Positions 1 to 7,180 of a DNA stretch of 9,207 nt are shown here, piece after piece. The stretch spans positions 1 through 9,207 of the forward strand of contig CAMDHL010000068.1 in NCBI GenBank assembly GCA_945898105.1, written 5' to 3'. The notes below the pieces were generated by a model. It was not told where the DNA came from and made no database searches. It saw nothing but the letters and a program-made list of their open reading frames with translations. This DNA is from Comamonas sp. lk (GTDB taxonomy: Bacteria; Pseudomonadota; Gammaproteobacteria; Burkholderiales; Burkholderiaceae_C). Positions within the stretch are counted from its first letter, which is position 1, and each line of letters opens with the position of its first letter. Both the position numbers and the translations under genes were made by a program.

Positions 1-1798
1 TCCGCTTTGCGCATGCCAAACGCCAAGTCCACACATTGGCCGGTAAGACTACGGGCAAACGCAACAAACGCTTGTCACGAGAAACCAAAGCAATAAAGCG
101 TTTTTGCTCGCCGAGCAGGCTGCCTAAGTCATCCAGCTTTGTCAGGCGCCACTCTGATGCGCGCCCGCGCCCGGCGCTAAGGCTGACACCCAGCCATTCA
201 TCGCCCGCCATCAACCCCGCCGCCTGCGCCACACCGCCGCTCAGCACCATTTTGATCCTCACCGCGCCGCCCGCGTCTTCGCTACGCAGGCCCAATTGCT
301 GGGCCATCGCGGCAGGTTCTTCATGCACTTCCAGGCCCTGGCCCGTCAACAAAGCTTTCAAAGGCAACTCGCGCACACTATGTACCCAAGTTTTGATTTC
401 ACGATTCCACGCGCGACCCGAGAGTTCGTGTAAAACTGCAAGCAGATCATCCTGCGCCATCGGGCCACCGGAGCAGCGCGTCCATAGTGCGCGCATGACA
501 GCATCCAAATCGGTCTTTCCCTCCATGCGCAGCTTCAGATCCAGACACAGTGCCACCAAGGCGCCTTTGGTGTAATAGCTGACGGTGAGATTGGGCGTGT
601 TTTCGTCGGGGCGGTAGTACTTAATCCACGCATCCAAGCTGGCCTGTGCCACGCTTTGCACCAAACGGCCTGGGGTTTGCGCCACTTGGTTAATTGTTTT
701 GCCCAGCAGTTTCAGGTAGGTCGCATCATCGATCAGGCCAGCGCGACGCAGCAGCAAATCATCGTAATAGCTGGTAAAGCCTTCAAAAAACCACAGCAGC
801 TCAGTGTAGTTTTCCTGCGTGTAGTCGTAGCGCGCAAACTCAGCCGGTCGCAAGCGTTTGACATTCCAAGTATGGAAGTACTCATGGCTGATTAGACCAA
901 GCAATGTGGTGTAGCCTTCGCTGGTTTTTGCATCGCCTTTGCGTGGCAAGTCACGTCGGTTGGCTATCAAGGCGGTGGAATTGCGGTGTTCAAGCCCGCC
1001 GTAGCTTTCATCGACGGCGTGCAGCATGAACACGTAGCGCGAAAAAGGCACCCGCTTTGCCAAACCCTTGCCCGGTTTAGACCCGTTCGAATGCCAAAAG
1101 CAGATCTGCGTTTCGCAAATTTTTTGTGCGTCTCGCAGCAGTCGTTCGCCGTCCATAGAGGGCAATGCCCCGGCCACTACAAAACGATGCGGGACTCCGC
1201 AGGCGGTGAAGTCGCCACTCCAGAACGCGCCCATTTCCACGGGGCAGTCTGCCAGTTCGTCATAGTCGGCAGCCAGGTAGCAACCAAAACCTGCTGCATC
1301 AACGCCCTGCGGCTTCAGGCCAGTGGCTACTTGCCAGCCTTTCATGTCTCGGCCTCGCACTAGTTCCAGTACATGCGGCAGCTCGGTTTGATTCTGCGCC
1401 ATCAGACAGAGGCTGGTCGCGTTGAAAAAACCCCTCACATCGCTCAAGTAGGCCGTACGCACCGAGCTATCAAAAGCATACACCTGGTAGCGCACCTCCA
1501 AAGGCTGCGCGCCATCACACGCTGCCAACCAGCCGGCTTTATCGCACTGGGTAAGCGGTACAACGCGACCGCTTTGGCTGCATTGCAGGCCTTGTAAGTG
1601 ACGGGAAAATTCGCGCACCAAGTAGCTTCCGGGAATCCACACCGGCAAGCGCAAAGCCTGGGTGCTGGCCGGCTCAGCAATGGTCATGGTGACTTGCCAC
1701 AGATGTGCTGAGTGGCTGAGCACTTCCACCCGGTAATGCACGGCGGCCTGAGCGCTATGCGCAGCAGGCTTGGAGGTACGCACACGGCTACTGGTCAT
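1..1798 (-). CDS. M61 family metallopeptidase (glycyl aminopeptidase-like) with PDZ-like C-terminus, 3' end cut by window edge
   Basis: An open frame runs from ATG at 1798-1796 to the window edge without a stop (599 complete codons). Known family role: M61 enzymes are zinc aminopeptidases related to Sphingomonas glycyl aminopeptidase. Visible: an N-terminal beta-rich part with the family-typical stretch YAFDSSVRTAYLSD followed by RGFFN, then the gluzincin core HEYFHTWN (H305, E306, H309) and the probable third zinc ligand E339 in WFFEGFTSYYDD. Roughly residues 470-575 look like a degenerate PDZ domain. The last visible residues (around LPANVWTWRLA) resemble the usual family C-terminus, so probably only about 5-20 residues are missing. 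No signal peptide is seen, so it is probably cytoplasmic. The start is supported by GGAG at 1805-1808, 6 nt upstream. It is the third gene after ubiH-like and dsbC-like genes, 22 bp from dsbC. The physiological substrate is unknown. Confidence 0.93.
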   Translation of the reverse strand, partial: MTSSRVRTSKPAAHSAQAAVHYRVEVLSHSAHLWQVTMTIAEPASTQALRLPVWIPGSYLVREFSRHLQGLQCSQSGRVVPLTQCDKAGWLAACDGAQPLEVRYQVYAFDSSVRTAYLSDVRGFFNATSLCLMAQNQTELPHVLELVRGRDMKGWQVATGLKPQGVDAAGFGCYLAADYDELADCPVEMGAFWSGDFTACGVPHRFVVAGALPSMDGERLLRDAQKICETQICFWHSNGSKPGKGLAKRVPFSRYVFMLHAVDESYGGLEHRNSTALIANRRDLPRKGDAKTSEGYTTLLGLISHEYFHTWNVKRLRPAEFARYDYTQENYTELLWFFEGFTSYYDDLLLRRAGLIDDATYLKLLGKTINQVAQTPGRLVQSVAQASLDAWIKYYRPDENTPNLTVSYYTKGALVALCLDLKLRMEGKTDLDAVMRALWTRCSGGPMAQDDLLAVLHELSGRAWNREIKTWVHSVRELPLKALLTGQGLEVHEEPAAMAQQLGLRSEDAGGAVRIKMVLSGGVAQAAGLMAGDEWLGVSLSAGRGRASEWRLTKLDDLGSLLGEQKRFIALVSRDKRLLRLPVVLPANVWTWRLACAKR

Positions 1799-1804
1799 CG
1801 GTGG

Positions 1805-1808
1805 CTCC
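1805..1808 (-). promoter_or_regulatory. Ribosome binding site of the M61 peptidase gene
   Basis: GGAG on the minus strand lies 6 nt before the ATG at 1798 and inside the 22-bp gap after the dsbC stop. It fixes the peptidase start and supports translation from a shared mRNA. Confidence 0.7.
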
Positions 1809-1820
1809 GGGGTTTAACGT

Positions 1821-2546
1821 TCAGCCCTTAGCCGCCTGGCTCAGCATTTGTTCTACTTTTTTAGCATCTACCGCGCCAGGCACCCGGCTGCCATTGGTAA
1901 ACAGCAAAGTAGGCGTGCCATTAATTTTGTATTTACGCCCTAACTCGACGTTGCGGCTCAGTGCCGTTGCGTCACACCCACCAGCAACCGATGTAACGGG
2001 CTGGTCGCGCAGCATCCAGTCCAACCAGGCAGTGGTACGTTCTTTGGCGCACCAAATAGCTTTGGATTTCTCTACCGAATCAGCACCCAAAATGGGATAC
2101 AAAAACATGTAAATGGTGACGTTATCGACTTTTTGAAGATCACGTTCAAAGCGCTTGCAGTAGCCACAATTAGGATCCTCGAACACCGCCATCTTGCGCT
2201 CGCCGTTTCCGCGCACCACGGTAAACGCGTCTTTAAGCGGCAAGCTGTCAAACTTGATAGCTGTCAATTTTTCCACCCGCTCTTCCGTCAAATTCCGCTT
2301 GTTGCGGGTATCGATCAAACTTCCCTCGATCAGAAAATCAGCCTTGGCATCGGTATAAAAAATCTCGGTACCGTCGACACGCACTTCATACAAGCCAGGA
2401 ATCTCCGACTTACGAACTTCGTCAATTTGTTTGAACTGCGGCAGGCGGGCGGGTAGGTTTTTGCGGATCAGATCCTCTTGAGCAACCGCCCCGTTAGCGA
2501 AGGCCAGCACGCAGGCCAAAGCCATAAAAGAGTTCTGTAGGTTCAT
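1821..2546 (-). CDS. dsbC: Periplasmic thiol:disulfide interchange protein, DsbC family
   Basis: 241 residues, close to the usual DsbC size. Known role: a V-shaped periplasmic homodimer that isomerises wrong disulfides in exported proteins and is kept reduced by DsbD. Visible: a hydrophobic leader at residues 1-22 (cleavage likely after AVA, before QED), an N-terminal dimerisation domain at about 25-85, a linker, and a thioredoxin-fold domain from about 110. The active site is CGYC at 127-130 in FEDPNCGYCKRF, and the cis-proline motif GTPT ends at P212. C166 and C191 are placed like the second, structural disulfide of E. coli DsbC. The frame stays open upstream into the ubiH-like gene, but that extension is out of frame with ubiH, would bury the signal peptide and is rejected; ATG at 2546 is chosen. 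The Shine-Dalgarno is weak. Oddly, the leader has no Lys or Arg before its hydrophobic core. The gene sits 22 bp after the ubiH-like stop. Confidence 0.93.
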   Translation of the reverse strand: MNLQNSFMALACVLAFANGAVAQEDLIRKNLPARLPQFKQIDEVRKSEIPGLYEVRVDGTEIFYTDAKADFLIEGSLIDTRNKRNLTEERVEKLTAIKFDSLPLKDAFTVVRGNGERKMAVFEDPNCGYCKRFERDLQKVDNVTIYMFLYPILGADSVEKSKAIWCAKERTTAWLDWMLRDQPVTSVAGGCDATALSRNVELGRKYKINGTPTLLFTNGSRVPGAVDAKKVEQMLSQAAKG

Positions 2547-2568
2547 GGTGATTGATCCATTGAAATAA

Positions 2569-3705
2569 CTAAGTCCGCATATCCATAGCCCGGCGCGCCA
2601 ACCATTGCTTAATGGGCCCGCTGCGGGAAAAAGCCGACATACCCCAATTGCGTGCCGACTGCAGCAATGGGTTGTTTCGGTAAAAAATCTGTTGCATCGC
2701 GTCACCAACGCCGCCGACCATAGCGAGCGCAGCCTTGCGCTCACGGGCATAGGCGCGCAGCAAACGCAGATCGCCAACGCTACGCCAGTAGGGCCGCGCA
2801 TCGAGCACTTTGGACAAGGCCGCCACGTCGCCCAATCCCAGGTTCAAGCCCTGACCCGCCAAAGGATGCACGGTGTGCGCCGCATCGCCGGCCAGCACCC
2901 AGGCGCCTTGCGCGTTGGTGCCACACCATTGCTTCGCAATGGCGCTCTGCAAAGGCCAGACACTGCGCGCGCTTGTGAGCTTTAAAGCGCCCAGAACATC
3001 GCGCCCGGCCGCGCTCAACTCCTGACAAAACGCTTCCTCCGGCGCAGCCTGCATGGCCTGCGCACGCTCGGGGCTGAGCGACCAAACCACTGCGCAAGTG
3101 CTGCCCTCTTCGCCATCCAAAGGCAACATGGCCAATATTTCGCCCTGGCCTTGGTGCTCTGAAAACCATTGACGCGCGACTTGCCGATGGGGCACATCGC
3201 AGGCCACGCGCGCCGCCAGGGCATGTTGCGGGTAGGCTTGAACGTCAAAATCCACACCGAATTGCGCGCGCGTGCTACTGGCTTTGCCTTCGCTGATGAC
3301 GGTAAGCGGCGCGGCACAGGGCTCGCTCATCACGGTTACCAGGCTTTGAAAACCCAGCGCCTGCACCAACAGCGCTTCCAAAGCAGGTACATCGACCATC
3401 CAATTGAGTGCCGGGGCGGTTTGCTCGCTCGCGTCAAAGCGCAGCGCGCCGCCTTTGTCGCCAAACACCTGCATAGATAGTACGGGCGTGGCATGCATCG
3501 CATCGGGCCAGCAGCGCAAGCCCTCGAGCAATTCGCGCGAGGCCGCGTTCAGTGCATAGGCGCGCACATCACTATGTCCAGTGGTGGGGTCGTCGGCCCG
3601 GGGATCGACCAGGGCCACACGCAAGCGCTTGGCCGCCAATTGCAACGCCAACGCACGCCCGACGATGCCGGCGCCACGTATGCAAACATCAAAAGGTCGT
3701 GCCAT
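2569..3705 (-). CDS. UbiH/UbiF-family FAD-dependent monooxygenase (ubiquinone biosynthesis hydroxylase)
   Basis: 378 residues from ATG 3705. Known role: this family hydroxylates the aromatic ring of ubiquinone precursors with FAD, NAD(P)H and O2, in the Ubi complex. Visible: N-terminal Rossmann dinucleotide-binding motif GAGIVG (residues 11-16) in MARPFDVCIRGAG; the C-terminal family signature at 273-292 (GDAAHTVHPLAGQGLNLGLG, then D293) that contacts the FAD ribityl and pyrophosphate; and a basic C-terminus. The mid-protein DG motif, normally ADG, appears here as SEG (E139-G140) in TVISEGKASS. Which ring position is hydroxylated (UbiH, UbiF, UbiI or UbiL type) cannot be read from the sequence, so no symbol is given. 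Start: ATG 3705 gives the family-like N-terminus MARPFDV; an in-frame ATG at 3714 and TTG at 3732 are alternatives, and none has a well-placed Shine-Dalgarno. It is first in the minus-strand cluster with dsbC and the M61 peptidase. Confidence 0.9.
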   Translation of the reverse strand: MARPFDVCIRGAGIVGRALALQLAAKRLRVALVDPRADDPTTGHSDVRAYALNAASRELLEGLRCWPDAMHATPVLSMQVFGDKGGALRFDASEQTAPALNWMVDVPALEALLVQALGFQSLVTVMSEPCAAPLTVISEGKASSTRAQFGVDFDVQAYPQHALAARVACDVPHRQVARQWFSEHQGQGEILAMLPLDGEEGSTCAVVWSLSPERAQAMQAAPEEAFCQELSAAGRDVLGALKLTSARSVWPLQSAIAKQWCGTNAQGAWVLAGDAAHTVHPLAGQGLNLGLGDVAALSKVLDARPYWRSVGDLRLLRAYARERKAALAMVGGVGDAMQQIFYRNNPLLQSARNWGMSAFSRSGPIKQWLARRAMDMRT

Positions 3706-3841
3706 GAGAGGCATTGTAGAAGCGGCCTGCAAATCCCCTTAGCACTTCGGCCCAATGCAGGCACAGCGAACGTTATGGTGCGCAAAGAACAGTCGCTGAG
3801 CGCAGCGCCAGACCCAAAACCCGCCAAAAGAGCGCCTTTAT

Positions 3842-3847
3842 TACAAT
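3842..3847 (+). promoter_or_regulatory. Candidate -10 box for ychF
   Basis: TACAAT in the context TTTATTACAATGC matches the sigma-70 -10 consensus at 5 of 6 positions and sits in an A/T-rich patch in otherwise G/C-rich DNA. The corresponding -35 region (about 3819-3824, ACCCGC) does not match TTGACA, so this is a -10-only prediction. It would place the transcript start near 3853-3855, giving a leader of about 78 nt. Confidence 0.4.
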
Positions 3848-3853
3848 GCAGGC

Positions 3854-3873
3854 CGCCCCGCACAGCAGGGGCG
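3854..3873 (+). other. GC-rich hairpin at the predicted 5' end of the ychF leader
   Basis: Inverted repeat CGCCCC (3854-3859) and GGGGCG (3868-3873) around the 8-nt loop GCACAGCA; GC/GC pairing inside the loop could lengthen it with one bulged A. No T-run follows, so it does not look like a terminator. If the -10 box at 3842 is right, this stem lies at the very 5' end of the mRNA, where such stems often stabilise transcripts. Confidence 0.4.
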
Positions 3874-3919
3874 CACTCCCTCCCGAAGCGCCATCTGCAG
3901 GTTCGGACCTCCCAAAACG

Positions 3920-3924
3920 AAGGA
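3920..3924 (+). promoter_or_regulatory. Ribosome binding site of ychF
   Basis: AAGGA ends 7 nt before the ATG at 3932, which supports the short MKCGIVGL start over any upstream alternative. Confidence 0.75.
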
Positions 3925-3931
3925 CTCTCCC

Positions 3932-5017
3932 ATGAAATGCGGCATCGTAGGCCTGCCCAATGTCGGTAAATCGACCCTGTTTAACGCGCTGACCAAGGCC
4001 GGCATCGCGGCGGAAAACTACCCGTTTTGCACTATCGAGCCCAATGTTGGCGTGGTAGAAGTGCCAGATTTGCGACTGGCCCAACTCTCCGATATCGTGA
4101 AACCCGAGCGCATCGTGCCTGCGATTGTCGAATTTGTGGACATTGCCGGCCTAGTCGCTGGCGCTAGCACCGGCGAAGGCCTGGGTAACAAGTTTCTGGC
4201 CCATATCCGAGAAACCGACGCGACCATCAATGTAGTGCGCTGCTTTGAGGACGACAACGTGATTCACGTCGCTGGCCGAGTCGACCCGATCGCCGATATT
4301 GAGGTCATACAAACCGAACTCTGCCTGGCAGACCTGTCCAGCGTGGAAAAAGCCTTGCACCGCGTGACCAAGACCGCGCGCTCGGGCGACAAAGAATCCA
4401 TCAAACTGGTGGCCATACTTGAAAAATGCCAGGCCGCGCTCAACGAAGCCAAGCCGGTGCGTACCCTGGACTTCAGCAAAGAAGAGTTGCCGCTACTCAA
4501 GCAATTCTTTCTCATCACCGCCAAACCGGCCATGTTTGTAGCAAACGTGGCCGAAGATGGCTTTGACAACAACCCCTTGCTGGAGCGCCTCCAAGCTTTT
4601 GCTGCCGCACAAAACGCGCCCGTTGTGGCCATCAGCGCAAAACTGGAAGCAGAACTGAGCGAAATGAGCGACGAGGACCGCTTGCTGTTCCTCCAAGAGC
4701 TGGGTCAGACTGAGCCAGGCCTGAACCGCCTGATCCGCTCGGCCTACCACTTGCTTGGCTTGCAAACCTATTTCACGGCCGGCGTCAAAGAAGTGCGCGC
4801 CTGGACGATCCACGTAGGCGATACCGGCCCGCAGGCCGCTGGTGTGATTCATACCGACTTTGAAAAAGGCTATATCCGCGCACAGACGATCGCCTTTGAA
4901 GACTTCATTCAATTCCGTGGCGAGCAAGGGGCAAAGGATGCGGGCAAAATGCGCGCAGAGGGCAAGGAATACGTGGTCAAAGACGGCGACGTAATGAATT
5001 TCCTGTTCAGCTCCTAA
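3932..5017 (+). CDS. ychF: Redox-regulated ATPase YchF (Obg-like ATPase)
   Basis: 361 residues, two short of E. coli YchF (363), with strong similarity along the whole length. Known role: an Obg/TRAFAC P-loop protein that prefers ATP to GTP, binds the ribosome, and is linked to oxidative-stress response and translation initiation. Visible: Walker A GLPNVGKS (7-14), G2-like region around TIEPNVG (34-40), G3 variant DIAGL (70-74), and NVAE (205-208) in the nucleotide-specificity position where E. coli has NVNE. His112 in NVIHVAG corresponds to the catalytic-region histidine of the family. A helical coiled-coil region (about 125-195) and a C-terminal TGS-like domain (about 275-361) ending [11 protein letters not shown] complete it. 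The start MKCGIVGL has AAGGA 7 nt upstream. It is the first gene of a plus-strand pair, 34 bp before the aminotransferase. Confidence 0.98.
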   Translation: MKCGIVGLPNVGKSTLFNALTKAGIAAENYPFCTIEPNVGVVEVPDLRLAQLSDIVKPERIVPAIVEFVDIAGLVAGASTGEGLGNKFLAHIRETDATINVVRCFEDDNVIHVAGRVDPIADIEVIQTELCLADLSSVEKALHRVTKTARSGDKESIKLVAILEKCQAALNEAKPVRTLDFSKEELPLLKQFFLITAKPAMFVANVAEDGFDNNPLLERLQAFAAAQNAPVVAISAKLEAELSEMSDEDRLLFLQELGQTEPGLNRLIRSAYHLLGLQTYFTAGVKEVRAWTIHVGDTGPQAAGVIHTDFEKGYIRAQTIAFEDFIQFRGEQGAKDAGKMRAEGKEYVVKDGDVMNFLFSS

Positions 5018-5041
5018 GCACCATCGACCGCTTTTATTTTC

Positions 5042-5045
5042 GGAG
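5042..5045 (+). promoter_or_regulatory. Ribosome binding site of the aminotransferase gene
   Basis: GGAG lies 6 nt before the ATG at 5052, in the short gap after the ychF stop. No hairpin or promoter-like pair is visible in that gap, which is consistent with co-transcription. Confidence 0.7.
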
Positions 5046-5051
5046 ATTCCC

Positions 5052-6200
5052 ATGCCCGCATTGCTACCCCATATCGACCCGGACGGATTGCTCGAGTTTT
5101 CCGTCGTCTATACCGACCGCGCCCTCAACCATATGTCCCAGCGCTTTCAGGGCGTTATGCGTGACATCTCCACCATGCTTAAGTCGGTGTATGGTGCAAA
5201 GTCCAGTGTGCTGGTGCCCGGCAGCGGCACTTTCGGCATGGAATCGGTAGCGCGTCAATTTGCCACCGGCAAAAACGTACTGGTCATCCGCAACGGCTGG
5301 TTCAGCTACCGCTGGACACAAATTTTTGACATGGGCAACATCCCGACCCACGCCACCATCCTCAAAGCGCGCCGCTTAAGTAATGACAGCCAGGCTGCCT
5401 GGATTCCCTGCCCCATCGAAGAAGTGGTCGCCACCATCCTGGCCGAAAAACCTGCTGTGGTCTTTGCACCCCATGTCGAAACCTCCGCGGGCATGATCTT
5501 GCCTGACGGCTACCTGCGTGCGGTGGCCGATGCGGTGCACCAGGTCGGCGGTCTGTTTGTGCTGGACTGCATTGCCTCGGGCACCATCTGGGTGGACATG
5601 AAAGCTACCGGCGTGGACGTGCTGGTCACTGCGCCACAAAAAGGCTGGAGCGGCTCACCCTGCTGCGCCATGGTCATGCTCAGCGAGCGCGCCCGAACCG
5701 CGATTGACAGCACGACAAGCAGCAGCTTTGCCTGCGACTTGAAAAAATGGCTACAGGTAATGGAGGCCTATGAAAACGGTACCCACATGTACCACACCAC
5801 TATGCCTACCGACGCGATCACGCGTTTGCAGGAAGTGATGCACGAGACGCAGGACTATGGCTTTGACAAAGTCTGTACCGAGCAATGGGACCTAGGCCAC
5901 AAAGTACGTGCGCTGATGGAGGGCCGCGGCATCCGCAGTGTGGCGGCACCCGGTTTTCAGGCACCGGGCGTAGTGGTCAGCTACACCACTGATACCGCGA
6001 TGCACAACAGCAAAGGCTTTTCGGCACTGGGCTTGCAAACTGCTGCCGGTGTGCCGCTGCAGTGCGACGAACCAGCCGACTTTATGACCTTTCGCATTGG
6101 TCTGTTTGGTCTAGACAAGCTGCATAACGCCGACCGCAGCGTGACGCACCTAGCCGCCGCGCTGGACGAGATGGGTTTTAAGGCGCAAAAAGCGGCTTAA
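5052..6200 (+). CDS. Class V, fold-type I PLP-dependent aminotransferase (serine-pyruvate / alanine-glyoxylate group)
   Basis: 382 residues, the normal length for the family. Known role: PLP enzymes of this group move the amino group of alanine, serine or related donors to glyoxylate, pyruvate or similar 2-oxo acids in the cytoplasm. Visible: phosphate-cup region PGSGTFGMES (56-65), HVETSAG (141-147), D172 in LDCIASG as the residue facing the pyridine nitrogen, and the Schiff-base lysine K197 in TAPQKGWSGSP. YHTTMPTDAI (247-256) completes the cofactor site from the second subunit, and R348 in FRIGLFG is the likely substrate-carboxylate arginine. All catalytic residues appear intact. The gene follows ychF by 34 bp with its own GGAG and converges with the kinase gene. 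Nothing nearby (no glycine cleavage, phosphonate or glyoxylate genes) tells the substrate, so alanine-glyoxylate, serine-glyoxylate and 2-aminoethylphosphonate transaminase remain possible, the first two more likely. No symbol assigned. Confidence 0.92.
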   Translation: MPALLPHIDPDGLLEFSVVYTDRALNHMSQRFQGVMRDISTMLKSVYGAKSSVLVPGSGTFGMESVARQFATGKNVLVIRNGWFSYRWTQIFDMGNIPTHATILKARRLSNDSQAAWIPCPIEEVVATILAEKPAVVFAPHVETSAGMILPDGYLRAVADAVHQVGGLFVLDCIASGTIWVDMKATGVDVLVTAPQKGWSGSPCCAMVMLSERARTAIDSTTSSSFACDLKKWLQVMEAYENGTHMYHTTMPTDAITRLQEVMHETQDYGFDKVCTEQWDLGHKVRALMEGRGIRSVAAPGFQAPGVVVSYTTDTAMHNSKGFSALGLQTAAGVPLQCDEPADFMTFRIGLFGLDKLHNADRSVTHLAAALDEMGFKAQKAA

Positions 6201-6208
6201 ATCGCTCC

Positions 6209-6227
6209 GCCGCCTTCATTAGGCGGC
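6209..6227. terminator. Short hairpin between convergent genes, weak terminator candidate
   Basis: GCCGCC (6209-6214), 7-nt loop TTCATTA, GGCGGC (6222-6227): a perfect 6-bp G/C stem. The 3' arm and part of the loop lie inside the end of the kinase gene (its TAA is 6221-6219). No T-run follows on either strand, so it is not a classical intrinsic terminator. It may still act as a 3' end stabiliser for both transcripts. Confidence 0.35.
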
Positions 6228-7169
6228 CGGGCTGGCGCTGTATTCCAGCGTCTCTTGCAGAGTGGGTGGCTGGCAACCGCTGCGGCCGCAGTTGATAGCG
6301 GCCGCCTGCATGGCCAGACGCAAAGTGTTTTGCAGTTCGGCTTGCGGATGCATCGCCCAGTCGGCCACGCAATTGCCCCAGAAGGTATCGCCTGCGCCTA
6401 CCGTATCCACCACAGTGACTCGCGGCGCAGCCATGGCCATACCGCTATCACCTATTTGCAAATACGCGCCATGGGCACCAAAAGTCAGTGCAATGTGACT
6501 GGCTCGCGGCGCACATTGGCTCCGCACGGCCTGCACCAAGCCCAGCGCATCGGAAAGCGTAGGCGCTACCCAGCCAAGTACCTGCAAGTCCTCATCACTG
6601 GCTTTCAGCCAATCGGCCTGCGCCATCAAGGCCTTAACGCCCGCCACATAGGCCGGCAAATCACGAGCTACCTGGGGCCGCATATTGATGTCCATGCTGA
6701 TGGTCCATCCCAGGGCCTTGGCCGCCTGCAAAAGTGCGAGCACTTTCTCGTTTTCCGGCGGTATAAAAAGGAGTGACCCGACGTTCAAAATACCCGGCCC
6801 ATGCGCATCGGCGTGCATTAGAAGCAACTGCTCCATTGCGTCCACGGTGTAATCGCGGTCGGCCACGCCCTCGCGGTAAAAGCTGTAGTTGGGGTGGCCG
6901 TTTTGAATTTGCACCATAGCCAGCGAAGTGGGCGCGCGACTTTCGGGCGTCCCCAAGGTCACATCGTCAGCGCGCAATTGCGCTGCCAGCGTGCGGCCAA
7001 ACATATCGGTCGAAAAGGGGTTGAGGTAGCGCACCGTCGCACCGCGCAAACGGGCAGCACGCGCCATGTTGTAGGGGCTGCCACCGGCAAGCGGCATAAA
7101 GCGACCGTCGGCCTGCATCACACAGTCCATCAGCGCTTCTCCGAGGACCCAAAGGTGTTTGGCATTCAT
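6219..7169 (-). CDS. PfkB-family carbohydrate kinase (probable fructokinase-like sugar kinase)
   Basis: 316 residues, typical for the ribokinase/PfkB superfamily. Known role: ATP-dependent phosphorylation of a sugar hydroxyl, here probably of the sugar imported by the adjacent ABC transporter. Visible: start strand WVLGEALMD; PfkB signature 1 region AGGSPYNMARAARLRG (28-43), whose Gly-Gly and Asn bind sugar; substrate-lid region around SFYREGVADR (96-105); DINMRP (160-165); KASDEDL (189-195); and signature 2 DTVGAGDTFWG (255-265) with catalytic base D261 and the anion hole GAGD. ATG 7169 is the only plausible start because an in-frame TAA lies 3 codons upstream; no Shine-Dalgarno is seen. It lies 217 bp after the ABC ATPase in the same direction. 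The layout resembles rhizobial frcBCAK, which suggests fructose, but ribose, mannose or another sugar cannot be excluded. Confidence 0.93.
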   Translation of the reverse strand: MNAKHLWVLGEALMDCVMQADGRFMPLAGGSPYNMARAARLRGATVRYLNPFSTDMFGRTLAAQLRADDVTLGTPESRAPTSLAMVQIQNGHPNYSFYREGVADRDYTVDAMEQLLLMHADAHGPGILNVGSLLFIPPENEKVLALLQAAKALGWTISMDINMRPQVARDLPAYVAGVKALMAQADWLKASDEDLQVLGWVAPTLSDALGLVQAVRSQCAPRASHIALTFGAHGAYLQIGDSGMAMAAPRVTVVDTVGAGDTFWGNCVADWAMHPQAELQNTLRLAMQAAAINCGRSGCQPPTLQETLEYSASPAA

Positions 7170-7180
7170 AATTTTTTATG
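7167..7180. repeat. A/T-rich inverted repeat over the kinase start codon
   Basis: CATAA (7167-7171), 4-nt spacer TTTT, TTATG (7176-7180): perfect 5-bp arms. The left arm contains the reverse complement of the kinase ATG. It could be a regulator site, a small mRNA structure at the start codon, or chance in A/T-rich DNA. Confidence 0.35.

Larger units (their letters stand above)
3706..3931. other. Divergent intergenic region between the ubiH-like gene and ychF
   Basis: 226 bp between two divergently transcribed genes. I find no credible gene in it. It should hold both promoters. A TACAAT hexamer faces ychF (3842-3847), and another TACAAT faces the ubiH-like gene (3718-3713 on the minus strand), almost touching that gene's start codons. 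A GC-rich hairpin (3854-3873) and the ychF ribosome binding site (AAGGA, 3920-3924) follow the first. No clear -35 consensus is seen for either promoter. Confidence 0.6.

Noticed and set aside
36..575. 179-residue open frame on the plus strand
   Set aside because: It lies antisense to the M61 peptidase, which has clear zinc-site motifs in frame across the region. The product is Ser/Arg/Pro-rich with no recognisable domain and no ribosome binding site.
2547..2801. Upstream extension of the dsbC frame to 326 residues
   Set aside because: It overlaps the ubiH-like gene in another frame, adds an unrelated Cys-rich segment and would bury the signal peptide. The start at 2546 gives the usual length.
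3706..3732. TTG start at 3732 giving a 387-residue UbiH-like protein
   Set aside because: The added residues MQAASTMPL are not family-like, and the AAGGGG upstream is only 2 nt from the TTG.
6255..6776. 173-residue plus-strand open frame
   Set aside because: It is antisense to the PfkB kinase, whose motifs cover the same DNA, and has no recognisable product.
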